From positions 91,291-155,290 of the forward strand of contig JAJYIR010000003.1 of assembly GCA_021789935.1 (NCBI GenBank): 64,000 nucleotides of DNA. Direction: 5' to 3'. This document shows positions 36,157 to 44,329 of the stretch, piece by piece. The position numbers and the translations under genes were made by a program. Numbering within the stretch: the stretch's first letter is position 1; the number at the start of each line of letters is the position of its first letter. The notes under the pieces are model-generated. The model saw only the letters and a list, made by a program, of their open reading frames with translations, made no database searches and was not told the origin of the DNA. The DNA comes from Nitrospirota bacterium. Lineage in GTDB: Bacteria; Nitrospirota; Thermodesulfovibrionia; Thermodesulfovibrionales; JdFR-88.

Positions 36157-36294
36157 CTCGTACAATAGTGCCTCAGTTCTTCAATGGCAACCCGCCAGGC
36201 CACCAGGCGAACAACCCCGCCAGAGTTGGGCGGATTGAAAAAGCGAAAGCCGCTCCAACTGATTCTATCAAACCGGGACAAACGTACAAATCAA

Positions 36295-36322
36295 TTGCAA
36301 ATTCCCGGCCGGATGATAGAAT
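36295..36322 (+). promoter_or_regulatory. Candidate promoter of the Met-rich exported protein gene
   Basis: TTGCAA at 36295-36300 and TAGAAT at 36317-36322 are separated by 16 bp. The downstream gene begins at 36414 behind AAGGAGG. An inverted repeat overlaps the -10 side of this promoter. Confidence 0.45.
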
Positions 36323-36358
36323 CTGAACTATAAAAAAAGTAGCTGTCCTGTCATCCGG
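36309..36358. repeat. Inverted repeat overlapping the promoter (operator-like)
   Basis: CCGGATGA at 36309-36316 is repeated in inverse orientation as TCATCCGG at 36351-36358; similarity extends a few bases inward (CCGGATGATAGA against CCGGATGACAGG). The left arm overlaps the end of the spacer and the -10 box. It may be an operator or an mRNA leader hairpin. Confidence 0.4.
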
Positions 36359-36413
36359 AAAACGGAAAATAAAAAAATAAAAAATAAAAAATACGAAACC
36401 GAAGGAGGAAGAC

Positions 36414-36944
36414 ATGAAAAAGACTTTTGTTTTTTTTGCGGTATTGCTGTTTATGGCAGCCATTTTCGCCGCAGGCCGGGCCCGGGCGGCGGACTCCGCT
36501 GATTACAATTCCGGGATGGGGCCTATGATGGGAGGCAACGGAGGAGCATGCCGGTCGTGCATGACGGGGGGCATGATGAGAGGCATGATAATGCGCGGCG
36601 GAGGGATGTCCCGATGGGGGATGCATGGAGAGATTGAGCAGGGAATGATGATGGGCGGGCTTTCAGACATGGAAATAACCCCCATGCTCAAGGAAAAGTT
36701 CATGAGTGCCGTCATGAAAAACATGATAAGAAACGCCCTGCAGGACCCGGAGATAAAGGGGTTTCTTGATTCGACCGCGCCGCTCAGGAAAGACCTTGTC
36801 ATGAAGGAGTTCGAATATTTTGAGGCCTTCAGAAATCCTGCCACAACAACCGATGAGCTTGAAAAACTGAAAGCCGGCATAAGGGACCTTAAAATGAAGA
36901 TCAGGGCCAAAATGGCCTCTCACAGAAAACCGGCGTGGAAATAA
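36414..36944 (+). CDS. Exported methionine-rich protein, possibly copper-related
   Basis: A 176-residue protein with a clear signal peptide (K-K-T at the start, hydrophobic 5-20, A-R-A cleavage region near 24-26). Residues 33-85 are very rich in Met and Gly with one C-R-S-C and several His, a composition used for Cu(I) binding in the periplasm. The C-terminal half (90-176) is helical and basic, reminiscent of Spy/CpxP-type envelope proteins but not assigned to them. It lies upstream of a methyltransferase and a copper P-type ATPase, separated by a strong terminator. Copper binding is inference from composition and context. Confidence 0.7.
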   Translation: MKKTFVFFAVLLFMAAIFAAGRARAADSADYNSGMGPMMGGNGGACRSCMTGGMMRGMIMRGGGMSRWGMHGEIEQGMMMGGLSDMEITPMLKEKFMSAVMKNMIRNALQDPEIKGFLDSTAPLRKDLVMKEFEYFEAFRNPATTTDELEKLKAGIRDLKMKIRAKMASHRKPAWK

Positions 36945-36970
36945 ATTAAATCAAAAAGGACAGGTACCGC

Positions 36971-37000
36971 AAAAAAAGGGGCCCCGTGGCCCCTTTTTTG
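36971..37000. terminator. Rho-independent terminator
   Basis: A7 precedes GGGGCC at 36978-36983, a CCGT loop, GGCCCC at 36988-36993 and T6 at 36994-36999. The A and T runs pair too, so the stem works on both strands. On the plus strand it ends the Met-rich gene transcript, only 15 bp before the methyltransferase ATG. Confidence 0.9.
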
Positions 37001-37014
37001 CTGACAGCCTGACC

Positions 37015-37668
37015 ATGAACCTGAATTTCCCCGAGAGACTCATGACCAACAGCCCCATGCGGGCCTTTCTGCAAAAAAATGTGGAGGGGCCAAGGCTGAG
37101 GGCCATGGCATCGAAAACGCGCTATCCCGTGTGCCTTGAGCTCGGCTGCGGAAACGGCAGGGGGGTCCGGATCATAATGAAACTCTTCGGGGCCGAAAAG
37201 GTGACCGCAACCGACATAGACCCCGCCCAGCTCGACCGGGCAAAGAACCGCCTGGGACCATTCGGAGACAAAGTGGAATTCAGGCTGGAAAGCGCAATGG
37301 ACCTGGCGCTTGAACCGGACGGAACGTATGACGCCGTATTCGCCTTCGGCGTTATCCATCATGCGGAAGACTGGAGAAAGGCGATACGTGAGATATGCCG
37401 GGTGTTAAAACCCGGCGGCGAATATTTTTTTGACGAGCTTTTGAAAGGCTTTCTTCAGAGCCCGCCGGTGAGGGCGGCCACCAGGCACCCGGAAGGGGGC
37501 ATGTTCACGGCCGAAGAATTTACCGGGCATCTCTCACGGACCGGCTTCAGGGTGGCGGACCGGTGGAAGTGGGACGGCATCTGGCTTCTGGGCTCAGCTA
37601 TTAAAGAGGCTGCCGGCTGCGGTACAACCCGCTGCGGGCGAAATGAAAGAAAAGATGAGGGCCGTTAA
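37015..37668 (+). CDS. Class I SAM-dependent methyltransferase
   Basis: A 217-residue Rossmann-fold methyltransferase. Motif I is [10 protein letters not shown] near 41-50, the acidic ribose contact is in A-T-D-I-D near 64-68 and the post-motif region is [11 protein letters not shown] near 107-117, then L-K-P-G-G-E. This UbiE/small-molecule type pattern does not reveal the substrate. The ATG at 37015 has no ribosome site; an internal ATG at 37042 behind GAGAG is an alternative. It lies directly after a terminator and overlaps or abuts the copA start, so it is likely translated together with copA. Confidence 0.82.
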   Translation: MNLNFPERLMTNSPMRAFLQKNVEGPRLRAMASKTRYPVCLELGCGNGRGVRIIMKLFGAEKVTATDIDPAQLDRAKNRLGPFGDKVEFRLESAMDLALEPDGTYDAVFAFGVIHHAEDWRKAIREICRVLKPGGEYFFDELLKGFLQSPPVRAATRHPEGGMFTAEEFTGHLSRTGFRVADRWKWDGIWLLGSAIKEAAGCGTTRCGRNERKDEGR

Positions 37669-37687
37669 AAAAAGGTTAATATTATGT

Positions 37688-40144
37688 ATGGAGCCAAAGC
37701 GTATAGACATTGGCGTCACGGGCATGAGTTGTGCCGCATGCGCCGCCAGGATCGGCGTGGCCCTGTCAAAAACCAGTGGCATAAAAGAGGCCTCCATCAA
37801 CTTTGCCGCGGAACGCGCACACGTCCTTTTTGACCCTGCCGTTATCACTGCCAATGATCTTGTCGATATCATAAAGAAGCTGGGCTACGGCGCAGCCACC
37901 TCCAAACAGACCATCCCCATCAAGGGAATGTCATGCGCCGCCTGCGCGGCCCGCCTGCAGAAAATCCTTATGAAAATGGACGGGGTGATATCGGCCCAGG
38001 TCAACTTCGCAACCGAAAAAGCCACTGTTGAATACATCGCATCGCAAACCGGCGCCAGGGAGTTCAGAGAGGCGGTCGCGAGCGCGGGGTTCGAGGTTGC
38101 GGAGGTCCTGACAGGTGAAGATGCCGTAAACAGAGAGCAGAGGGAAAGGGAAAAACATTACAAAAATCTTAAAAAAAAGGTTTGGGCCGGCGCCCTCCTT
38201 TCACTGCCGGTATTTCTTCTCATGTACTGGCATATGCTGGGGCTGGACTCCTTGTTTCGCGTGCCGCTGCAAACCGGTTTTTTCATCCAGTTCGCCCTCG
38301 CGTCCCTTGTGCAGTTCTGGATAGGAAGGCAGTTTTACTCCGGCGCCATCTCGGCCGCAAGACACCGCACGACAGATATGAACACGCTTATAGCCGTGGG
38401 GACGTCTGCCGCCTACCTCTATAGCGTGATGGCCACCTTTTTCCCCTCCATGTTCCAGATAAAAGGTTTTAATGCCCCGTCCGTCTACTACGATACTTCC
38501 TCCGCCATTGTCGTGCTGATACTCCTGGGCAGGACGCTTGAGGCAAAGGCGAAGGGGCGGACCTCCGAGGCGGTAAAGAAGCTCATCGGGCTCACGCCCG
38601 CGACCGCGCGGGTTATGAGGGACGGTCAAGAAAGGGACATCCCGGTAGACGGCGTGGAGATCGGAGACACGGTGGTGGTAAGACCGGGAGAGAAGGTCCC
38701 GGTTGACGGCGTTGTAAAGGACGGCCACTCCTCCGTTGATGAATCGATGATAAGCGGGGAACCCATGCCGGTGGAGAAAACGGCTGGAGACCCCGTCATA
38801 GGCGGCACGATCAACAAAACCGGCTCATTCAGGTTCGAGGCCCTAAAGGTAGGCAGGCAGACGATGCTTGCCCGCATCATAGAGCTCGTGGAACAGGCCC
38901 AGGGCACAAAACCGCCGATCGCGCGGCTTGCCGATAAAATTGCCTCTTATTTTGTTCCCGTGGTTATGGGAGCGGCCGTCCTTACTTTCGTCATCTGGTA
39001 TTTTGCGGGGCCTGCCCCCGCGTTCACCTATGCGTTCCTTAATTTCGTGGCGGTGCTCATTGTGGCCTGCCCCTGTTCATTAGGTCTGGCCACCCCGACC
39101 GCTATCATGGTGGGCACCGGCAAGGGCGCGGAAAACGGGATACTCATCCACGGGAGCCATGCCCTTGAAAATGCCCACAAACTGGATACGGTCGTTTTTG
39201 ACAAGACCGGCACGATAACGATGGGCAGACCAACGCTGACCGGCATCGAAACAAATGGGAAATACAAAGTTGAAGAGCTCCTTTTCTATGCCGCAAGCGC
39301 GGAGAGGGGCTCCGAGCACCCGCTGGCCCCCGCCGTGCTGAACGCCGCGCAGGATTTGGGAATAAAACCCGCGGCCCCGCAAGACTTTGAGGCCGTTCCG
39401 GGCCGCGGCATAAAGGCTGTTGTGGAAGGCCGGAATGTTATTTTCGGCAACCCTCTCATGATGAGCTGCGAAAAGATAAGTTTTCTGGAGTTCAAGACCG
39501 CTATAGACAGGTTTTCAGGCGATGGAAAGACCCCGGTGCTGCTGGCCATCGACGGCCGTCCGGGGGGTGTGCTCGCCGTGGCGGACACTGTAAAGGAAAA
39601 TTCAAAAGAAGCCGTGCATGCCTTGGCCGGAATGGGCCTGGAGGTAGCTCTTCTGACAGGAGACAATCCCTCAACGGCGGGGCACATAGCCAGGACGGTG
39701 GGCATAGAGAGGGTCTTCGCGGAGGTCCTGCCTGAAGACAAGGCCAGGATAATAAAAAAACTCCAGGAAGAAGGTAAACGTGTCGCAATGGTGGGAGACG
39801 GAATAAACGATGCCCCCGCCCTGGCTCAGGCCGATATCGGCATAGCCATGGGAACAGGGACGGACGTCGCCATCGAGGCGGCTGACATTACCCTCATAAG
39901 CGGGGACCTCAAAGGGGTTGTGGCGGCCATCGCCCTTTCAAAGGCCACGATGAGAAACATAAGGCAAAACCTCTTCTGGGCGTTCATCTATAACATCGTG
40001 CTCATACCGGTTGCGGCCGGAGTGCTCTTCCCTTTCTCCGGGATACTCTTAAACCCCATATTCGCCGCGGCCGCGATGGGTATGTCTTCGGTAACGGTCG
40101 TTTCAAATTCCCTCAGGCTCAGGCACTTCAAAGCGCCTCTTTAA
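37688..40144 (+). CDS. copA: Copper-translocating P-type ATPase (P1B-1, CopA-like)
   Basis: Exports Cu(I) from the cytoplasm. The protein has two N-terminal heavy-metal domains, each with G-M-S-C-A-A-C (near 13-19 and 80-86), six to eight membrane helices, an actuator T/S-G-E-P motif, the transmembrane C-P-C near 445, the phosphorylation site D-K-T-G-T near 502, S-E-H-P-L and G-D-G-I-N-D near 700. M-S-S in the last helix region also fits Cu(I) specificity. The frame is open from 37643; the ATG at 37688 after AAAAGG is preferred because the first metal domain begins right after it. With the longer start it would overlap the methyltransferase gene by 26 bp. Confidence 0.95.
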   Translation: MEPKRIDIGVTGMSCAACAARIGVALSKTSGIKEASINFAAERAHVLFDPAVITANDLVDIIKKLGYGAATSKQTIPIKGMSCAACAARLQKILMKMDGVISAQVNFATEKATVEYIASQTGAREFREAVASAGFEVAEVLTGEDAVNREQREREKHYKNLKKKVWAGALLSLPVFLLMYWHMLGLDSLFRVPLQTGFFIQFALASLVQFWIGRQFYSGAISAARHRTTDMNTLIAVGTSAAYLYSVMATFFPSMFQIKGFNAPSVYYDTSSAIVVLILLGRTLEAKAKGRTSEAVKKLIGLTPATARVMRDGQERDIPVDGVEIGDTVVVRPGEKVPVDGVVKDGHSSVDESMISGEPMPVEKTAGDPVIGGTINKTGSFRFEALKVGRQTMLARIIELVEQAQGTKPPIARLADKIASYFVPVVMGAAVLTFVIWYFAGPAPAFTYAFLNFVAVLIVACPCSLGLATPTAIMVGTGKGAENGILIHGSHALENAHKLDTVVFDKTGTITMGRPTLTGIETNGKYKVEELLFYAASAERGSEHPLAPAVLNAAQDLGIKPAAPQDFEAVPGRGIKAVVEGRNVIFGNPLMMSCEKISFLEFKTAIDRFSGDGKTPVLLAIDGRPGGVLAVADTVKENSKEAVHALAGMGLEVALLTGDNPSTAGHIARTVGIERVFAEVLPEDKARIIKKLQEEGKRVAMVGDGINDAPALAQADIGIAMGTGTDVAIEAADITLISGDLKGVVAAIALSKATMRNIRQNLFWAFIYNIVLIPVAAGVLFPFSGILLNPIFAAAAMGMSSVTVVSNSLRLRHFKAPL

Positions 40145-40173
40145 CAAGCGCTGACTTAACGGCATATTAAAGA

Positions 40174-40201
40174 TTGAAAAAAAATGCCAGAACCATATAA
40201 T
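40174..40201 (+). promoter_or_regulatory. sigma70-type promoter of the thrS-pheT operon
   Basis: TTGAAA at 40174-40179 and a perfect TATAAT at 40196-40201 are separated by 16 bp, 27 bp before the thrS ATG. It is the only good promoter seen upstream of thrS and would drive the translation operon to pheT. Confidence 0.6.
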
Positions 40202-40227
40202 ATATTAGTCATTTTTTCGCTTGATAC

Positions 40228-42141
40228 ATGGAGGTTGTTGAGATCAGACTCGTAATAGATGATAAACAGTACGAGACCGCAAGCGCGGGAGACGCCGAAA
40301 AACTCCTCAAACAGAGAGGGGCCTTTGCCATCATGGTTGACGGCCGTCCCAGGGAGCTCTCGTTCATATCGCAGGCACCGGAGGACGGCGTCATACACGG
40401 GCTTACGTTCGCATCGAAAGAGGGCCGGGAAATCTACAGGCACAGCGCCGCCCATATATTGGCCCATGCGGTAAGAGAGCTTTTCCCCGATGCCAGGTTC
40501 GCCATCGGCCCCGCGATAGAGGATGGGTTTTATTATGACTTCGACGTACCGGCGCCCTTTACGCCTGAGGACCTTGAGGCCATAGAAAAACGCATGCTTG
40601 AGATAATAAAGCGTAACTCGCCGTTCGTCCGGAAGGAAATGAGCAGGGGCGAAGCGCTTGATATGTTCGGCAGGATGGGCGAGGCATACAAAACGGAGCT
40701 CCTGGAGTCCCTTCAGGATGAGACCGTATCTGTTTACGAGGAAGGCGGTTTTGCCGACCTCTGCCGTGGGCCGCACGTGCCGTCAGCCGGCACTATAAAG
40801 GCGGTAAAGCTCCTTTCAGTTGCCGGGGCATACTGGCGCGGCGATGAGAAGAGAAAGATGCTTCAGCGCATTTACGGCACCGCGTTTACCGCAGCCTCCG
40901 ATCTCAAAAAACACATGGAGCTGCTTGAAGAGATTAAAAAGAGGGACCACAGGAAGCTTGGCCGCGAGCTGGACCTCTTCAGCATAAACGAGGAGATAGG
41001 CGCGGGGCTCATACTCTGGCACCCGAACGGGGCCATCATAAGAAAAACCATGGAGGACTTCTGGCGGGATGAGCACCTGAAGGCCAGCTATAAACTCCTG
41101 TACTCCCCGCACATGGCCAGGCTGGACCTCTGGAAGACAAGCGGCCACTGGGATTTTTACAGGGAGAATATGTATTCCCCCATGAAGGTGGAGGAGGTGG
41201 AATATGAGATAAAACCCATGAACTGCCCCTTCCATATAGCGGTCTACAAAAGCGGATTGAGAAGTTACCGCGACCTGCCCGTCAGGTATGCGGAACTTGG
41301 GACCGTTTACCGCTTCGAACGTTCGGGTGTCCTGCACGGCCTTATGCGTGTGAGGGGTTTCACACAGGACGACGCCCATATATTCGCGCGCGAGGATCAG
41401 ATAGGGGAGGAGATAAAACTCATCCTGGATTTCACCCTCTTCATCCTGAACACATTCGGGTTCGAGGACTATAACATCTACCTTTCCACGAGGCCCGAAA
41501 AATATGTGGGCACCGATGAGAGCTGGGCGTTGGCCACGGAGGCGCTGAAAGCCGCCCTTGAGCACAAGGGGCTCAAGTACGAGATAGACCCCGGAGAGGG
41601 TGTTTTTTACGGCCCCAAGATAGACATCAAGGTGAAGGACTCCCTTGGCAGGGCATGGCAGTGCAGCACAATACAGGTGGATTTCAACAACCCCGAGAGG
41701 TTTGACGTTACATACAGGGGCGAGGACGGAAAACCGCAGCGTCCCATAATGATACACCGGGCGCTTATGGGCTCTCTTGAGCGGTTCTTCGGCATCCTGA
41801 TAGAGCATTACGCAGGGGCCTTCCCGCTGTGGCTCACCCCGGTGCAGGTGGACGTGCTCACCATAGCCGAAAGGCACAATGAGTTCGCCCGCCAGGTGGC
41901 CGATGCCCTCCGGAAGGAAGGCATAAGGGCGGAGGAGAACTTTGACAACGAGAAAATCGGTTATAAAATAAGACAATCAGCGGTGCGAAAAGTGCCTTAT
42001 TCCGTTATAATAGGCGACAGGGAAGTCGAAGAGGGGGGGACCGCTCTTTCCATAAGGAAGAGAAGCGGGGAATCCCTTGGCCCGTTCACCCTCTCCGCAC
42101 TGACAGACCTTTTGAAGGAAGAAATCAAAACCCGGAGGTGA
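40228..42141 (+). CDS. thrS: Threonyl-tRNA synthetase
   Basis: A 637-residue class II synthetase that charges tRNA-Thr. In order: an N-terminal TGS domain (about 1-60), the editing domain with H-S-A-A-H-I-L near 72-78 and a later C-R-G-P-H near 180, the catalytic core with motif 2 R-F-E-R-S-G near 370 and zinc ligand Cys in M-N-C-P-F-H near 333, motif 3, and the anticodon-binding domain. The ATG at 40228 has no upstream ribosome site; a GGAGG lies just inside the gene at 40230-40234, so the true start may be slightly downstream. It leads the thrS-infC-rpmI-rplT-pheS-pheT operon. Confidence 0.97.
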   Translation: MEVVEIRLVIDDKQYETASAGDAEKLLKQRGAFAIMVDGRPRELSFISQAPEDGVIHGLTFASKEGREIYRHSAAHILAHAVRELFPDARFAIGPAIEDGFYYDFDVPAPFTPEDLEAIEKRMLEIIKRNSPFVRKEMSRGEALDMFGRMGEAYKTELLESLQDETVSVYEEGGFADLCRGPHVPSAGTIKAVKLLSVAGAYWRGDEKRKMLQRIYGTAFTAASDLKKHMELLEEIKKRDHRKLGRELDLFSINEEIGAGLILWHPNGAIIRKTMEDFWRDEHLKASYKLLYSPHMARLDLWKTSGHWDFYRENMYSPMKVEEVEYEIKPMNCPFHIAVYKSGLRSYRDLPVRYAELGTVYRFERSGVLHGLMRVRGFTQDDAHIFAREDQIGEEIKLILDFTLFILNTFGFEDYNIYLSTRPEKYVGTDESWALATEALKAALEHKGLKYEIDPGEGVFYGPKIDIKVKDSLGRAWQCSTIQVDFNNPERFDVTYRGEDGKPQRPIMIHRALMGSLERFFGILIEHYAGAFPLWLTPVQVDVLTIAERHNEFARQVADALRKEGIRAEENFDNEKIGYKIRQSAVRKVPYSVIIGDREVEEGGTALSIRKRSGESLGPFTLSALTDLLKEEIKTRR

Positions 42142-42145
42142 GAGC

Positions 42146-42643
42146 ATACAAAAAGATATCAGGGTAAATGAAAAGATACGGACCAGGGAAGTGCGTCTTA
42201 TAGATGCCGAAGGCATACAGTTGGGTGTGGTGCCGATAACGGAGGCGCTGAAGAAGGCGGCAGAAAGCGGGTTGGACCTGGTAGAGGTGGCGCCCCAGGC
42301 CGCACCCCCCGTTTGCAGGATAATGGACTTCGGCAAATACAAGTACCAGATCAGCAAAAAGACGTCTCAGAAAAAAACGACGGACGTCAAAGAGGTAAAG
42401 ATAAGGGTGCGCATAGACGCCCACGACCTGGAGTTGAAGGTAAGGAACATCCGCAGATTCCTGGATGAAGGCAACAAGGCCAAGATCACCATGTACTTCA
42501 GGGGCAGGGAGATAGTGAGGCCGGAACTCGGCATGAGCGTGTTCACGAAGCTGACCGAGATGCTGCCCGGGAAATTCCAGGTGGAACAGCCTGCAAGGCT
42601 GGAGGGAAACCATATAACCATGGTTCTTGGGCCAAAGACTTAA
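42146..42643 (+). CDS. infC: Translation initiation factor IF-3, AUA start
   Basis: IF-3 (165 residues) keeps ribosomal subunits apart and checks the start codon. The conserved N-terminus K-D-I-R-V-N-E-K-I-R and R-L-I-D-A-E-G-I-Q-L-G-V is in frame from an ATA at 42146, which is placed 7 nt after a perfect GGAGG (42134-42138) overlapping the thrS stop. The first GTG (42191) is internal to the conserved region and would remove 15 residues. No ATG or GTG exists in the right place. An AUA start is in line with the AUU start of E. coli infC, used for IF-3 autoregulation. The N and C domains and linker are complete. Confidence 0.93.
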   Translation: MQKDIRVNEKIRTREVRLIDAEGIQLGVVPITEALKKAAESGLDLVEVAPQAAPPVCRIMDFGKYKYQISKKTSQKKTTDVKEVKIRVRIDAHDLELKVRNIRRFLDEGNKAKITMYFRGREIVRPELGMSVFTKLTEMLPGKFQVEQPARLEGNHITMVLGPKT

Positions 42644-42659
42644 AGCGGGGGTTTCCGGA

Positions 42660-42697
42660 CCAACGAGGTAAAACGCCGGGCCTTTTGGTTTTTTTTT
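42660..42697 (+). terminator. Terminator or attenuator between infC and rpmI
   Basis: CCAACGAGG at 42660-42668 pairs with CCTTTTGG at 42681-42688 (one bulge, G-U pair) and is followed by nine T residues (42689-42697). It lies inside the operon, 46 bp before rpmI, where ribosomal protein L20 control elements are found in other bacteria. Confidence 0.6.
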
Positions 42698-42743
42698 AAA
42701 GAAAGTTCTGATTCAGATTTTTCAAGGAGGTTGAATATTAAAA

Positions 42744-42938
42744 ATGCCTAAGCAGAAGACGCACAGGGGCGCAGCCAAGAGGTTCAAGGTGACCGGAAGC
42801 GGTAAGATAAAAACCGCCAACGGCTTTAAGAGCCACCTGCTCACGGGAAAGCCCAGGAAAAGAAAAAGGAGCCTTAAGAAGGCATCAATCCTTACCGGCA
42901 CCATCGCAAATAACGCAAAAAGACTTTTGAACGTATAG
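42744..42938 (+). CDS. rpmI: 50S ribosomal protein L35
   Basis: A 64-residue basic protein of the large subunit. It has the family start [15 protein letters not shown] and the central [14 protein letters not shown] pattern. AAGGAGG lies 13 bp before the ATG. It is 12 bp before rplT, as almost everywhere in bacteria. Confidence 0.98.
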   Translation: MPKQKTHRGAAKRFKVTGSGKIKTANGFKSHLLTGKPRKRKRSLKKASILTGTIANNAKRLLNV

Positions 42939-42950
42939 GAGGGTTTCCCA

Positions 42951-43310
42951 GTGCCTAGAGCAAAAGGCGGTTTTAAAACAAGAAGAAGAAGAAAAAAAGT
43001 CCTTGATATGGCGAAGGGTTTTTATGGCGGGCGGAGCCGGCTTTTCAGGATCGCCACCGAGGCCGTCGACACGGCGCTCGGGCATGCCTTCGCGCACAGG
43101 AAGACCAAAAAAAGGGAATTCCGCGCACTCTGGATCGCCAGAATCAACGCGGCAGCCAGGCTTAACGGCATGTCATACAGCCAGCTCATGTGCGGGCTTA
43201 AGAGGGCCGACATCGGCCTTAACAGAAAGGTGCTTGCAGATATGGCCGCTGTGAACCCGCAGGACTTCCAGAAACTTGTCGAGACGGTGAAACAGAAGCA
43301 AGCTTCCTGA
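42951..43310 (+). CDS. rplT: 50S ribosomal protein L20
   Basis: A 119-residue basic protein that binds 23S rRNA early in assembly and often represses its own operon. It starts with P-R-A-K-G-G-F-K-T-R-R-R-R-K-K and keeps A-K-G-F-Y-G-G-R-S-R near 24-33 and W-I-A-R-I-N-A-A near 60-67. The start is a GTG at 42951 behind GGAGG. The stop overlaps the pheS ATG by 1 bp. Confidence 0.98.
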   Translation: MPRAKGGFKTRRRRKKVLDMAKGFYGGRSRLFRIATEAVDTALGHAFAHRKTKKREFRALWIARINAAARLNGMSYSQLMCGLKRADIGLNRKVLADMAAVNPQDFQKLVETVKQKQAS

Positions 43311-44329
43311 TGGGCGGTCAAAAAAATTCCTTTTTAAGGGAATCTTTCCTGAATGAATTAGGTCCCGTCGTATCGGTCCCCGAGCTGGAGGAACTGAGGG
43401 TGAGGTACCTTGGCAAAAAAGGGCTGCTTACGGCTGAGCTTAAAAACCTTGGCGGCCTGCCGCCAGATCAGAGGCGGACGGCCGGCGCGGCCCTCAACGA
43501 GACCAAGGAGTTCATTGAGCATGCGCTCGGGCAGAGAAAGCAGGAATTAAAAGACCTTGAGCTGAGCAGGAAGCTTGCCTCCGAGGGCATAGATGTGACA
43601 TTGCCCGGAAGCTATGTTCCTCCTGGAAGGGTGCACCCGGTCACCCAGACCCTTGAGGAGATAACAGACGTCTTCGTCTCCATGGGTTTTTCCGTTGAGG
43701 AAGGGCCGGAGGTCGAGCTTGACTATTACAACTTTGAGGCCCTGAACATCCCGAAAGAGCATCCGGCGCGGGAGATGCAGGACACCTTTTATGTGAGCAA
43801 AGATGTGGTTTTAAGGACCCATACCTCCCCGGTACAGGTCCGCGTGATGCAGCGCAAATCCCCTCCCCTGAAGTTCATCGCGCCCGGAAAAGTCTACAGG
43901 TGCGATGCGGACATCTCCCACACCCCGATGTTCCACCAGATAGAGGGGCTCATGGTGGGGGAGGACATAACCTTTTCCAATCTCAAGTCGGTCCTGGAGA
44001 CTTTCCTGCACAGGATATTCTCTCCGGATGTCCCCGTCCGGTTCAGGCCGAGCTATTTCCCTTTCACCGAGCCGTCCGCAGAGGTGGACATAGGCTGCAT
44101 ATTCTGCAAGGGCACCGGGTGCCGCACCTGCAAGGGCTCCGGCTGGATAGAGATATTGGGGGCTGGAATGGTTAATCCGCATGTGTTTGAAATGGTGGGC
44201 TATGACCCCAAACAATACTCCGGGTTTGCCTTCGGCATGGGCATAGAGCGCATAACAATGCTCAAGTTCTCCATTGACGATATAAGGCTCTTTTTTGAAA
44301 ATGACATCCGCTTCCTGGGGCAGTTTTAA
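43310..44329 (+). CDS. pheS: Phenylalanyl-tRNA synthetase alpha subunit
   Basis: A 339-residue catalytic subunit of the alpha2-beta2 enzyme. The N-terminal coiled coil covers about 1-90. The class II core has H-P-V-T near 108, the motif 2 loop R-T-H-T-S near 167, F-H-Q-I-E-G near 211-216, and the G-F-A-F-G-M-G-I-E-R motif 3 near 306-315. A zinc-like C-x2-C ... C-x2-C element (C-I-F-C, C-R-T-C) near 264-275 is present in this bacterial type. It overlaps rplT and pheT by one or two bases on either side. Confidence 0.97.
   Translation: MGGQKNSFLRESFLNELGPVVSVPELEELRVRYLGKKGLLTAELKNLGGLPPDQRRTAGAALNETKEFIEHALGQRKQELKDLELSRKLASEGIDVTLPGSYVPPGRVHPVTQTLEEITDVFVSMGFSVEEGPEVELDYYNFEALNIPKEHPAREMQDTFYVSKDVVLRTHTSPVQVRVMQRKSPPLKFIAPGKVYRCDADISHTPMFHQIEGLMVGEDITFSNLKSVLETFLHRIFSPDVPVRFRPSYFPFTEPSAEVDIGCIFCKGTGCRTCKGSGWIEILGAGMVNPHVFEMVGYDPKQYSGFAFGMGIERITMLKFSIDDIRLFFENDIRFLGQF

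Noticed and set aside
36295..36322. MerR/CueR-type copper promoter
   Set aside because: These promoters have 19-20 bp spacers with a central dyad; here the spacer is 16 bp.
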